Part shown: positions 5,892 to 13,730 of the stretch, in pieces
Numbering within the stretch: the first letter of the stretch is position 1
How the letters are laid out: each line of letters opens with the position of its first letter
From: JBBTYG01 sp964418085
GTDB lineage: Bacteria > Patescibacteriota > Minisyncoccia > UBA6257 > 2-01-FULL-56-20
Direction of reading: 5' to 3'
Length of the DNA stretch: 19,679 nucleotides
Assembly (NCBI GenBank): GCA_964418085.1
Contig: CAYQKB010000021.1
Location: 1 to 19,679 of the forward strand
The notes under the pieces: generated by a model
Seen by the model: the letters and a program-made list of their open reading frames with translations, nothing else
Told to the model about the DNA's origin: nothing
The model's database searches: none
Program-made: the position numbers and the translations under genes

Positions 5892-8699
5892 TTACTTGAA
5901 GTGCGTGTTGTACCGTCGGAAGTACTCCAGCAGTTCAGATCTGCGACCAGCCAGCTTTTTCTTGCTTTTGGTGGCGTGGGTTAATTGCTGGTGCAGGTGA
6001 ATGCGCCATTCATCCGATTGTTGTTCCGCAATTTGTTGCGAGTAGTATCTTATGGCTTTATCCCAATCCTTAATGCTTTCGAGTTCCTGATATAGCCTGC
6101 CTACATCATACAACCGGAGCATTTCGTTATCGGGAGACATATTCCACTCCACGCGTTTTTGAAGCGCTTTGCATGCAGGCCGCATGAGTACAATCTTAAC
6201 CAGAACATCGCACAGCAGGGAGCGGATCACTCGCCACTGTAGACTCTCTGCATTAAGAAGTTCCTCAATAGTTCTCTTCGGAAACTTCGCATGTGCATGG
6301 GCAAAGTGCTCGATGACTGTTTCGTGACTTGGTAAAAATGAGTTAAAGAACGCCGGAGTTATTAGCTCATAGTATTCTTTTTCCCAAGAGGCAACGTAAC
6401 ACGCGCCTCTTTTAATTTCAGCAAGTCGCCGATGCAGGTTTATGAGCTTTTCGGCCAGAAGTTTCAATGGAGTTCGAAGTAGATAGATTTCTTCCCGGGC
6501 TTCCTCGAGTCGATCCACCTCTATACTTGCATCCGCTTCGGTGCCGAAGCTAATCAAGTTACTGAGTCCAGATTTCGGATTCCGGAGAATTCGAAGGCCC
6601 GCGTTCGCCAACTGTCGCATTCGCTCAGTCGATCTTCCGCCAAACTTTCGCCCTGCTTCCTTGTAGGTAATGTCCCTAAAATAGTAAAGCTCAATTGCTT
6701 TTCGCTCTAGATCAGGGAGTGCTTGGAGTGAAACTTTGAGCGCTGCGCTCAGACCATGCGAAGAGTGTTGCAATTCCAATCCCTCCATTTCGGTCGACAA
6801 GTAGTGCTCATCGTCGAAAGGAAGTAATTCCGGACTTTCTTCCGGCTTGATGTCCAAGTTCAGGTCTTCCAGTTCTTCAAGAGAGCCGGAAAAACTTTCC
6901 CAATACTCGGCTTCGCGTTCGTCGTCGGTCCGATCGTCCTCTTCCCAAAACCGCTCGTCCGCAAGAGTGTCAGCCGCCGCCCTTTCCAGACGATACGTCC
7001 TCTCTTCGGCGCGGATGATAGCCTCGTGTTCCTTTTCGGGATAAAAAGCTATGTCTCCGAAGCGAATTGCTTTCTGCGTCGCGGATGTGTCCGCAGCTTC
7101 GAGCAGTCCTTCTGCCCTGTCGATTGGAAGCGCCGCTTTGTTGGCAAACTCTTCCACGGTGACGGATTCCTTAAGTGTCGGATCGAAGTGCCTGCGCACC
7201 AGATTCGACAAATGAGGATGATAATGAGTGATTAGAATATCGGTCGGCGTGAGGTAGCGTTTAAACCACCCTTCATGCCCCCGATGCGACTCGGCGATGT
7301 TGCGCACGTCGCTCTCTTTGACGTGAAGCTCACGGCAGAGTCTGCGTGCGTGTGCCCAGCCGCGCGGAGCATACTCGAACATTTTTTCGAAGCGCTGCCG
7401 CTTGTTTTTATTCGTGAGATCCATGATGACATCCGGGTCATCAATGATTTCGCCCTCTTGTGGCTTGCGTGGAGTTTTCGGTTTCACCGAAGCTGTTCCT
7501 TTTTTCTTCTCTGCCGGAGTTTTCTCCTCCAGAGGAAGAATTTCGGCCGCTCCCGCGATCTCTGAAAACAACACTGGCGTGTTTCCGCTCTCGCCGAATT
7601 CATCGAGCACTTCGACGATGTAGCCGATCTTTTGATCTTTGACGCGACTGCGGCGAAGCACTCGTCCACCTCTCTGCTCTGCTACCACTTTTGAAAGTGT
7701 CGGCGCGGCATTGATACAGACTTCCGCTTCGGGCTCGTCGAATCCTTCGACCAGTACGCGAGCGTTGCATAAGACGCTAAGGGTTCCTTCCTTGAAGCGA
7801 AGAAACAAATCCTCGCGATCATCTTCGGGAGTCTGCCCGTCAATGTATGCGGTGATGATGCCTGCGGCCGTGAAAGCCGCGGTGAGGTCTTGCGCATGTT
7901 TACGAGAAGCCGCATAGACAACACATCGCTTGCCTACGAGTCGCTCATCATTCTTGTAGATGCGGGCGATAAAAGCGTTGCGTTCGGGAATGTTCACTGT
8001 TTTCTCGAGCGCCCACTCTTCGTAATCGCGACCAACTCGCGAAAGCTCCGCGGCCAAGACACCAGTTTTTGTGACTAACACCTTCAATCCGGCAAGGAGG
8101 CTGGCCTCGATCGCTTCCCGCACCGACATTTCGTCAATGGCAAAAGGAAGCAGGTCGGCGACGCATTTCTCCTCGTGGAATTCAGGCGTGGCGGTGAAAC
8201 CGATCTTGATAGCTGTCTCGAACAAATCTATCGTCTCAAGAGTTTCTTCTCCCAGAGCGCGATGCGCTTCATCGAGAATCAAAATGTCGTAGTCGGCGGG
8301 GATTATCGTCCCCTTAGCCACAGCATTTCGAAGTGAGTGATATGTGGTAACGGTCACCTGCTTGGTCAAGTTTTTTTCCGGACCATAGAAGGCGCCGGCC
8401 TCGATATCACCGAACATTTCAAGTTTCCACCGGTTCTGATGCAAGATGATCTTTGTCGGCCCTACGATAAGAGCGCGCAGATCGGTTCCTGCAAGCACCG
8501 CTTCAAGAAACTTCGAGAAGACAACCGTTTTGCCGATCCCCGTGGGATTAACAACGTGTCCGTCTTTGTTGCCTAGTGCGAGGAAGTCTCGGATTTTCCG
8601 AATCGTCTCAAGCTGGCGAGGGATAAGCGTTGTATCTTTTCCTTCGACCGCTTTCGAGATGTAGAGATCCAATCTTCTAATCAAATCGTCGTTATTCAT
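5892..8699 (-). CDS. DEAH superfamily 2 helicase with a C-terminal sigma-70 region 4-like domain
   Basis: This 935-residue protein starts with a complete ResIII-type SF2 helicase core: Walker A NPTGIGKT (51-58), DEAH (143-146), motif III FTATP (168-172) and motif VI QRGGRVLRRS (342-351). A charged linker (about 390-430) and an unassigned region that may contain helix-turn-helix elements (about 440-560) follow, then an acidic stretch (580-640). Residues about 653-708 resemble sigma-70 region 4: LPDLERKAIELYYFRDITYK leads into FGGRSTERMRQLANAGLRIL, the layout of the -35-recognition helix. The C-terminal 200 residues are helical and may be TPR-like. An ATP-driven nucleic-acid remodeller with promoter-like DNA recognition is an inference. 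The gene is monocistronic, has its own promoter and a good Shine-Dalgarno, and has no evident link to polysaccharide synthesis. Confidence 0.85.
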   Translation of the reverse strand: MNNDDLIRRLDLYISKAVEGKDTTLIPRQLETIRKIRDFLALGNKDGHVVNPTGIGKTVVFSKFLEAVLAGTDLRALIVGPTKIILHQNRWKLEMFGDIEAGAFYGPEKNLTKQVTVTTYHSLRNAVAKGTIIPADYDILILDEAHRALGEETLETIDLFETAIKIGFTATPEFHEEKCVADLLPFAIDEMSVREAIEASLLAGLKVLVTKTGVLAAELSRVGRDYEEWALEKTVNIPERNAFIARIYKNDERLVGKRCVVYAASRKHAQDLTAAFTAAGIITAYIDGQTPEDDREDLFLRFKEGTLSVLCNARVLVEGFDEPEAEVCINAAPTLSKVVAEQRGGRVLRRSRVKDQKIGYIVEVLDEFGESGNTPVLFSEIAGAAEILPLEEKTPAEKKKGTASVKPKTPRKPQEGEIIDDPDVIMDLTNKNKRQRFEKMFEYAPRGWAHARRLCRELHVKESDVRNIAESHRGHEGWFKRYLTPTDILITHYHPHLSNLVRRHFDPTLKESVTVEEFANKAALPIDRAEGLLEAADTSATQKAIRFGDIAFYPEKEHEAIIRAEERTYRLERAAADTLADERFWEEDDRTDDEREAEYWESFSGSLEELEDLNLDIKPEESPELLPFDDEHYLSTEMEGLELQHSSHGLSAALKVSLQALPDLERKAIELYYFRDITYKEAGRKFGGRSTERMRQLANAGLRILRNPKSGLSNLISFGTEADASIEVDRLEEAREEIYLLRTPLKLLAEKLINLHRRLAEIKRGACYVASWEKEYYELITPAFFNSFLPSHETVIEHFAHAHAKFPKRTIEELLNAESLQWRVIRSLLCDVLVKIVLMRPACKALQKRVEWNMSPDNEMLRLYDVGRLYQELESIKDWDKAIRYYSQQIAEQQSDEWRIHLHQQLTHATKSKKKLAGRRSELLEYFRRYNTHFK

Positions 8700-8706
8700 T
8701 TCAGTT

Positions 8707-8712
8707 TCCTTT
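8707..8712 (-). promoter_or_regulatory. Shine-Dalgarno of the helicase gene
   Basis: AAAGGA on the minus strand, 7 bases before the ATG at 8699. It is listed because most other starts in the window show no comparable motif. Confidence 0.6.
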
Positions 8713-8738
8713 CATTATGAAATTTTCAAATAAACAAT

Positions 8739-8749
8739 GGCTTAAAGCC
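8739..8749. promoter_or_regulatory. Palindrome at the helicase promoter (possible operator)
   Basis: GGCTTAAAGCC is a perfect 11-bp palindrome centred on one A. It lies just downstream of the proposed -10 box, close to the expected transcription start. The hexamer GCTTAA/TTAAGC in it recurs at 8771-8776 and 8796-8801, within the same 124-bp divergent spacer. Operator function is inference. Confidence 0.35.
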
Positions 8750-8754
8750 AAAAT

Positions 8755-8784
8755 CATATAAGCATATTTTTTAAGCTATGTCAA
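8755..8784 (-). promoter_or_regulatory. Candidate sigma-70-type promoter for the helicase gene
   Basis: On the minus strand a perfect TTGACA (8784-8779) is followed by 18 bases and TATATG (8760-8755); TATGAT (8758-8753) is an alternative -10 with a longer spacer. The exact -35 box makes this the best promoter I can see in the window. The leader would be about 50 bases and carries the Shine-Dalgarno. Confidence 0.5.
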
Positions 8785-8823
8785 TAATGACCTTTTTAAG
8801 CCTTTGGCGTATCATCAAACTCT

Positions 8824-9837
8824 ATGATCGTCGTACGCGCACCACTGCGAATTAGCTTTGTTGGAGGAGGCACTGACCTCCCTGATTTTTATAAGAAGCA
8901 CCCGGGCTCGGTGATTTCGACTGCCATAGATAAGTACGTGTACGTAGTTGTGAACCGCACGCCGCTCATAGACAAAATATCCGCGCGGTATTCGATTTCG
9001 GAAACAGTGGACCATCCGTCAAAGCTCCAACACTCGATAATAAAAGAGGCGCTACTGGACCTCGGGATAGAGAAAGGAATAGAGATCGCCTCGTTCGCAT
9101 CGCTCCCTGCAAAGACAGGAATCGGTTCGTCATCGAGTTTCTCTGTCGCGCTCATGAAGGCACTCCACGCGTACAAGGGCAAAAAAATGGATAAGCACGA
9201 AGCGGCGGAAGCGGCGAGTAGACTGGAAATCGAGCTTGTAGGCGAACCAATCGGAAAGCAGGATCAATACGCAGCGGCGTTCGGCGGGTTTAATGTGTTT
9301 ACATTTAATTCCGACGGCACGGTAACCGTCGAACCGGTTTTGATTAATTACAAAAAGCGATTGGACTTAGAAAATCATCTGATGATTTTTTTCACAGGAC
9401 TCACGCGCGCCGCTTCAAGCGTACTCACCGAACAAAAAGGCAACATCGGCAAAAAAATGGATTCGCTCAAAAAAATGGCAGGGATGGTGCCGAAATTTAA
9501 ATCGGGACTTGAGAAGGGAGACTTCAAACAGCTCGGCGAGCTGCTCCACGAAGGATGGCTTGAGAAAAAGGGGCTCGCGTCCGGCATGTCGAACTCGGTG
9601 ATTGATGTTTTGTATGAAACTGGAAAATCTCAGGGCGCGTGGGGCGGGAAAGTGCTCGGCGCGGGCGGGGGTGGGTGTGTGATGTTCATCGTCCCGCCGG
9701 AGAAAAAAGAAGCGATCCGAAAAGCAATGTGGGAAGTCGCGAAGAAAAACAATCTCACGGACTTCAAAGAAATTCCCGTCGGGTTCGTGCAATCCGGCGC
9801 GGAGGTGATTTTTAACGGGGACACGTTCGCGGCATAG
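8824..9837 (+). CDS. hddA: HddA-like GHMP kinase (D-glycero-alpha-D-manno-heptose 7-phosphate kinase)
   Basis: A 337-residue GHMP-superfamily sugar kinase. Motif 1 is RAPLRISFVGGGTD (5-18), the ATP-binding motif 2 is GIGSSSSFSVAL (99-110) and motif 3 is GKVLGAGGGGCVMF (275-288). The N-terminal motif, the GKQDQYAAAFGG segment (144-155) and the length match the HddA branch, which phosphorylates C1 of heptose 7-phosphate with alpha configuration on the route to GDP-heptose. A GmhA-like isomerase and a duplicated HddC-like nucleotidyltransferase lie about 1 kb downstream on the same strand and support this. A fucose- or other sugar-1-kinase of the same superfamily remains possible. There is no clear Shine-Dalgarno, and a hairpin terminator follows the stop. 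Confidence 0.82.
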   Translation: MIVVRAPLRISFVGGGTDLPDFYKKHPGSVISTAIDKYVYVVVNRTPLIDKISARYSISETVDHPSKLQHSIIKEALLDLGIEKGIEIASFASLPAKTGIGSSSSFSVALMKALHAYKGKKMDKHEAAEAASRLEIELVGEPIGKQDQYAAAFGGFNVFTFNSDGTVTVEPVLINYKKRLDLENHLMIFFTGLTRAASSVLTEQKGNIGKKMDSLKKMAGMVPKFKSGLEKGDFKQLGELLHEGWLEKKGLASGMSNSVIDVLYETGKSQGAWGGKVLGAGGGGCVMFIVPPEKKEAIRKAMWEVAKKNNLTDFKEIPVGFVQSGAEVIFNGDTFAA

Positions 9838-9863
9838 ACTCGGCCAAAAATTTTAAAAAGGAA

Positions 9864-9887
9864 AGAGCCACGTTGTTGCGTGGCTCT
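9864..9887. terminator. Bidirectional terminator between hddA and the HIT-like gene
   Basis: A 9-bp perfect stem (9864-9872, AGAGCCACG, with 9879-9887, CGTGGCTCT) closes on TTGTTG. On the plus strand CTTTTGTTG follows; on the minus strand TTCCTTTTTAAA follows. It lies between convergent genes, 27 bases after hddA and 30 bases after the end of the minus-strand gene. Confidence 0.85.
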
Positions 9888-9916
9888 CTTTTGTTGAATT
9901 GTTCGCGGGGAGCGGT

Positions 9917-10705
9917 TTACTCTTTGAGGAATTCCACCGTGGCGCTGTGCGGCCACGGCAATGTGATCGGGGTTCCCTCAAGGAGCCCCAGATATTCCGT
10001 CGCGCCCCAGTTGTTGAGAATGGGGACATAGAATCCATAGATGAAATGCTGGTTCTGGAATCTCAGGCCGAGGCAATAGTCGGGGGCGAAAAACTTCTTT
10101 CGGTAGAGCTCGACGATTTTTGAGATGACAATCGCAATGTCTTTGTGGGAAAATTGCCCATCGTATGGAACGATGAAACACTGTCCCGCGCGGTGCCCGC
10201 CGGCAATGACTGACAATCCGGGTGACTCGAATATTCTAAGAGACGGATCATTTTCCAAAACAAAGCCGGATTTTTCTTTCTTGATCGGCTCGAGCACGTG
10301 CCAGTGGAGATGGCCATAGTTTTGTCCGGCGCTGTATCCGATATGGGTGCTCATGAGGATGTCCTTATCGGGAGGCATCTCGTGAGTGGCGATTCGGAAT
10401 GCACGCCTGATCTCGTCCACACCGCCAAGCGCGTAGAGCCGCTCGGGCTCCCAGCATTCCGGGGGATATACGACGCGATGGAAGGGGAAGGGCGTCCATC
10501 TGTTCTGCCGGACGCGCCAGCCGTCTTCATAGTCTATCTCTTTGAGCGTGAACCCGTCGTTCACATCATGAAACGGACACTCCTTCGGTTTGACTTCCAT
10601 GGGCACTTGCCACGGACGATTCGTTTTGATTGCGGTTCGTGTTCCTCCGGCAACGGTACTGATACCGCGTGGGAAGACTTTGATTTCAAGTTCAGTGTTT
10701 TGCAT
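9917..10705 (-). CDS. HIT/GalT-superfamily nucleotidyltransferase-like protein
   Basis: The protein has 262 residues. KECPFHDVND (41-50) resembles the N-terminal CPFC metal-site region of galactose-1-phosphate uridylyltransferases, and WRVRQNRWTPFPFHRVVYP (63-81) resembles the strand that follows it. GHLHWHVLEP (131-140) carries the His-x-His-x-His signature of the HIT superfamily, with H132, H134 and H136. It is shorter than GalT (about 350 residues). Its activity could be transfer or hydrolysis of a nucleoside monophosphate on a sugar phosphate. It sits on the opposite strand between hddA and the second isomerase, so a role in nucleotide-sugar metabolism is plausible but not shown. The ATG at 10705 has no Shine-Dalgarno. 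Confidence 0.65.
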   Translation of the reverse strand: MQNTELEIKVFPRGISTVAGGTRTAIKTNRPWQVPMEVKPKECPFHDVNDGFTLKEIDYEDGWRVRQNRWTPFPFHRVVYPPECWEPERLYALGGVDEIRRAFRIATHEMPPDKDILMSTHIGYSAGQNYGHLHWHVLEPIKKEKSGFVLENDPSLRIFESPGLSVIAGGHRAGQCFIVPYDGQFSHKDIAIVISKIVELYRKKFFAPDYCLGLRFQNQHFIYGFYVPILNNWGATEYLGLLEGTPITLPWPHSATVEFLKE

Positions 10706-10836
10706 AGTGTATTGCTTTCGGTCCGGGGTTTTGGGGTATATGGTGAACTCGGAGTAACATAACAGTTTTATTTATTACGTCAAATTACCGAGCAGCCACT
10801 TTTGATTTTTCCCCGATTTTCGGCTTTAATTGATTA

Positions 10837-11433
10837 ATGAAAGAATACATAAAAAACTTTTCAAAAAAGGTGGAAGATGCCTTGCGCATTCTGCCGGACG
10901 AGGAGATCGCAAAGGCGCTCAATATCCTGCACGGCGTCTACGAACGGGATGGGCGGGTGTATGTATTTGGGAACGGCGGCTCGCTCGCGCTTGCCACGCA
11001 CTGGGTGGCGGATTTCAATAAAACGGTTTTTAGCCACAATCTTGATGGCGAGCGGAAACGCTTTCAGGCGATTCGCCTGCCCTCGACCGAAGAAGAGCTT
11101 ACCGCGTGGGCGAATGATGTTGGCTATGACATGGTCTTTGCCGGCCCCCTAAAAAATTATCTTCAGGATTCGGACGTGATAATCGCGATTTCAAGTTCGG
11201 GCAATTCCATGAACGTAATTAAAGCGGTGGAGTTCGCAAAAAAGCATAAAGTGCCGGTGATTGGTCTCTCGGGATTCGATGGCGGAAAGTTAAACCAACT
11301 CTCGGACGCGAAAGTTTTGGTGAAAACGGAAAAAGGAATGTATGGCGTGGTAGAGAGCGTACACGGAGCGATTCTCCACTTAATGACGGAGTATTTTAAG
11401 GATTACTTTAGACATTTAGATAATAAGAATTAG
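10837..11433 (+). CDS. GmhA-like SIS-domain phosphoheptose isomerase (second copy)
   Basis: A 198-residue single SIS-domain protein of GmhA type with FGNGGSLALATHW (44-56) and SSSGNS (119-124). Aligned by spacing to E. coli GmhA, the four active-site positions are H55, D59, E173 and H181, so both histidines are kept while the usual Glu and Gln have become Asp and Glu. It is clearly different in sequence from the gmhA at 643-1218. Four bases separate it from the HddC-like gene, so it most likely feeds the GDP-heptose branch or makes a related phosphosugar. A different ketose phosphate substrate cannot be excluded. The chosen ATG gives the typical family length; no Shine-Dalgarno precedes it. 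Confidence 0.8.
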   Translation: MKEYIKNFSKKVEDALRILPDEEIAKALNILHGVYERDGRVYVFGNGGSLALATHWVADFNKTVFSHNLDGERKRFQAIRLPSTEEELTAWANDVGYDMVFAGPLKNYLQDSDVIIAISSSGNSMNVIKAVEFAKKHKVPVIGLSGFDGGKLNQLSDAKVLVKTEKGMYGVVESVHGAILHLMTEYFKDYFRHLDNKN

Positions 11434-11437
11434 CCAT

Positions 11438-12916
11438 ATGCCATCAGCCATTCGCCAAGCCGTCATTTTATGTGCCGGTTTGGGCACTCGCCTTCGGCCG
11501 ATCACAGACAACATTCCAAAAGTTATGGTTCCCATTGCGGGGAAGCCTCTTTTGGAGTGGCATATCGAAGAATTCAAAAAACACGGCGTAAAAGAATTTT
11601 TTATCAATCTGCATTACCTGCCGGATGTCGTTACGAACTATTTCGGCGATGGCTCAAGATGGGGCGTGAAAATCACATACAACATTGAAGAAAAGATGCT
11701 GGGAACCGCGGGAGGCGTGAAGAGTTTTGAAAAAGATCTCGACGAGGAATTTTTTGTGATGTATGGCGATATGTTTAGCTTGATTGACTATTCCAAAATG
11801 GCGGACACGTTCCGTACAAAGCCCGCGGATGCTTTAGGTATGATGATACTGGGAGAAAATGACCATCCGCTCGACTCCGACCTTGCCGAAATAAACAATG
11901 AATCGAAGTTTCTCAAAATTCATACAAAACCGCATAAAAAATTGCCGGAAAAATGGAAATCGATGGATGCGGGTTTCATATTAAGAAAAAAAATTTTGAA
12001 GTACATTCCCGATGGTGTGCCTTATCAAATCGACCATCAGCTCTTGCCCGACATCGTCTCACGTGGAGAAAAATTCTATGGCTATGAAACCACCGACTAT
12101 CTTCTTGATATCGGGACAATAGAGAGGTATGAAAAGGTGGAGGAGTATGTGGGGAAATTTAGAGGCAGCAGAGTGAAAATGGGCGCCATCAGCATCAAGC
12201 AGGTAATAATTCTTTGTGCCGGTCTTGGTACCCGCCTCCGTCCACTCACCGACAACATTCCCAAAGTGATGGTACCCGTCGCAGGGAAGCCGTTGCTTGA
12301 ATGGCATATTGAGCAGTTCAAAAAATATGGAGTTATGGAATTTTTGCTGAACCTCCATTATTTGCCGGAGGTAATCAAAAAATATATTGGAGACGGATCA
12401 AAATGGGGCGTGAAGGTGAGTTATAGCATTGGGTCTTTGGGCACGGCCGGGGAAATGAAACGCTTTGAAAAAGATCTCGACTCCGAATTCTTCCTCATAT
12501 ATGGCGATATGTTCAGCGAAATCGAATATTCCAAAATGGCGTCTGCATTCAAGGCAAAACCGAAAGATGCCCTCGGCATGATGGTGGTGGGAGAAAACGA
12601 TCATCCGCTCGATTCCGATCTTGCGGAGATGGGCGGTGAGTCTCGATTCATCAAAATTCATACGAAACCGCATAAGGAATTGCCCCATGAGTGGAAATCG
12701 CTTGATGCCGTCTATATCTTCCGAAAAAAAATTCTAGATTATATTCCGGGTGATGTTTCCTATCAAATCGACCATCAGCTCTTGCCCGACATCGTCTCAC
12801 GTGGAGAAAAATTCTATGGCTATGAAACCACCGACTATCTTCTTGATATCGGGACAATAGAGAGGTATGAAAAGGTGGAGGAGTATATAAAAAAGAATTC
12901 ACATGCAAAATCCTAA
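11438..12916 (+). CDS. hddC: Tandemly duplicated HddC-like sugar-1-phosphate nucleotidyltransferase in one frame
   Basis: The 492 residues hold two complete nucleotidyltransferase domains, about 7-241 and 255-484, each the size of a whole HddC/RmlA-type enzyme (about 230 residues). Each has the signature LCAGLGTRLRP, the lysine-bearing IPKVMVP, AGKPLLEWHIE, the metal-binding YGD (109-111; 355-357) and a C-terminal LDIGT. Domain 2 lacks two residues just before LGTAG, where domain 1 reads EEKMLGTAG and domain 2 GSLGTAG. The last 42 residues of the two domains are identical. The family adds GMP or another NMP to a sugar 1-phosphate; next to hddA and a GmhA paralog, D-glycero-alpha-D-manno-heptose 1-phosphate guanylyltransferase is the best guess. 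It starts 4 bases after the isomerase gene and overlaps the next gene by 14 bases. Confidence 0.82.
   Translation: MPSAIRQAVILCAGLGTRLRPITDNIPKVMVPIAGKPLLEWHIEEFKKHGVKEFFINLHYLPDVVTNYFGDGSRWGVKITYNIEEKMLGTAGGVKSFEKDLDEEFFVMYGDMFSLIDYSKMADTFRTKPADALGMMILGENDHPLDSDLAEINNESKFLKIHTKPHKKLPEKWKSMDAGFILRKKILKYIPDGVPYQIDHQLLPDIVSRGEKFYGYETTDYLLDIGTIERYEKVEEYVGKFRGSRVKMGAISIKQVIILCAGLGTRLRPLTDNIPKVMVPVAGKPLLEWHIEQFKKYGVMEFLLNLHYLPEVIKKYIGDGSKWGVKVSYSIGSLGTAGEMKRFEKDLDSEFFLIYGDMFSEIEYSKMASAFKAKPKDALGMMVVGENDHPLDSDLAEMGGESRFIKIHTKPHKELPHEWKSLDAVYIFRKKILDYIPGDVSYQIDHQLLPDIVSRGEKFYGYETTDYLLDIGTIERYEKVEEYIKKNSHAKS
12023..12148 (+). repeat. 126-bp direct repeat, copy 1
   Basis: Base-for-base identical to 12761-12886 (offset 738). 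It encodes residues 196-237 of the duplicated nucleotidyltransferase. Sequence on both sides diverges at once. Confidence 0.95.
12761..12886 (+). repeat. 126-bp direct repeat, copy 2
   Basis: Identical to 12023-12148. It encodes residues 442-483, the C-terminal part of the second nucleotidyltransferase domain. Confidence 0.95.
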
Positions 12917-13730
12917 AGTCAGCATTATTATGGGTACGCGCAACCGCGCGCATATCATAGGCAAGGCCATTCAATCGGTGGTGAAGCAGAGCTTTAAAGA
13001 TTGGGAGCTTGTTGTTGCGGACGGAGGTTCAGCGGACGACACGCCAAAAGTGATTTTGGATTGGCAAAAAAAAGAACCGAGAATAGTATACGTCAGGCAC
13101 GAAGGGGACGAAGGAATTTCAAAAAATTACAATTATGCGTTCCATGTTGCCCGCGGTGAATTTATCGCGATGATTGACGACGACGACCCGTGGCTTGATC
13201 GCGATAAACTCCAAAAACAAATTGAATTTCTCGAAAAAAATCCGGAGTATGTGGGCTGTGGCGGCGGCGTTGTCGTGGTTGATTCGGAAGGAAAAGAAAA
13301 ATATCGGTATCTGAAACCGGAAACGGACAAAGACATCCGGAGCCATATGCTTCTTTCAAACCCAATGGCGAATAGCACGACTATGTTTCGAAAAAGCGCA
13401 GGAGAAAAAGTCGGCTGGTACGACGGGTCAATCCGATATTCGGGTGACCGGGACTTCTGGATGAAGATGGGACTTGTGGGAAAATTGTATAATGCTCCCG
13501 AATATCTTTCGTACTACACAATGGGCGAACATAACACCTCGATTAAAAGAATTCGTCCGCATTTGAAAACTTCGCTCATGGTGATGAAGCGATATAAGAA
13601 TAAGTATCCGCAATATTTTCCTGCCCTTGCGCTCAATTACGCGCAGTACGCATATTCATTTTTGCCCGAGTCAATCCGAAAAACGATGCACCAGTCGCTC
13701 GCGCGGCTTAAGCGCTTGGTAGTGAAGTAA
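12903..13730 (+). CDS. GT2 family glycosyltransferase
   Basis: A 275-residue GT-A glycosyltransferase. PKVSIIMGTRNRAH (4-17) opens the fold, VVADGGSADDT (37-47) replaces the common DDGS form, and DDDD (92-95) is the metal-binding site. The later acidic motif reads SGDRDFWMKMG (180-190). It would transfer one sugar to the growing glycan. Its ATG lies inside the end of the hddC-like gene (14-base overlap), which implies translational coupling. Its 3' end overlaps the 3' end of the convergent flippase gene by 23 bases. The last 50 residues are rich in Lys, Arg and Tyr and may sit at the membrane surface. Confidence 0.88.
   Translation: MQNPKVSIIMGTRNRAHIIGKAIQSVVKQSFKDWELVVADGGSADDTPKVILDWQKKEPRIVYVRHEGDEGISKNYNYAFHVARGEFIAMIDDDDPWLDRDKLQKQIEFLEKNPEYVGCGGGVVVVDSEGKEKYRYLKPETDKDIRSHMLLSNPMANSTTMFRKSAGEKVGWYDGSIRYSGDRDFWMKMGLVGKLYNAPEYLSYYTMGEHNTSIKRIRPHLKTSLMVMKRYKNKYPQYFPALALNYAQYAYSFLPESIRKTMHQSLARLKRLVVK

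Noticed and set aside
12023..12886. Assembly artefact as the default explanation for the repeated nucleotidyltransferase
   Set aside because: The two halves differ through most of their length and the frame is kept, which a simple assembly duplication would not produce; it is still worth a long-read check.
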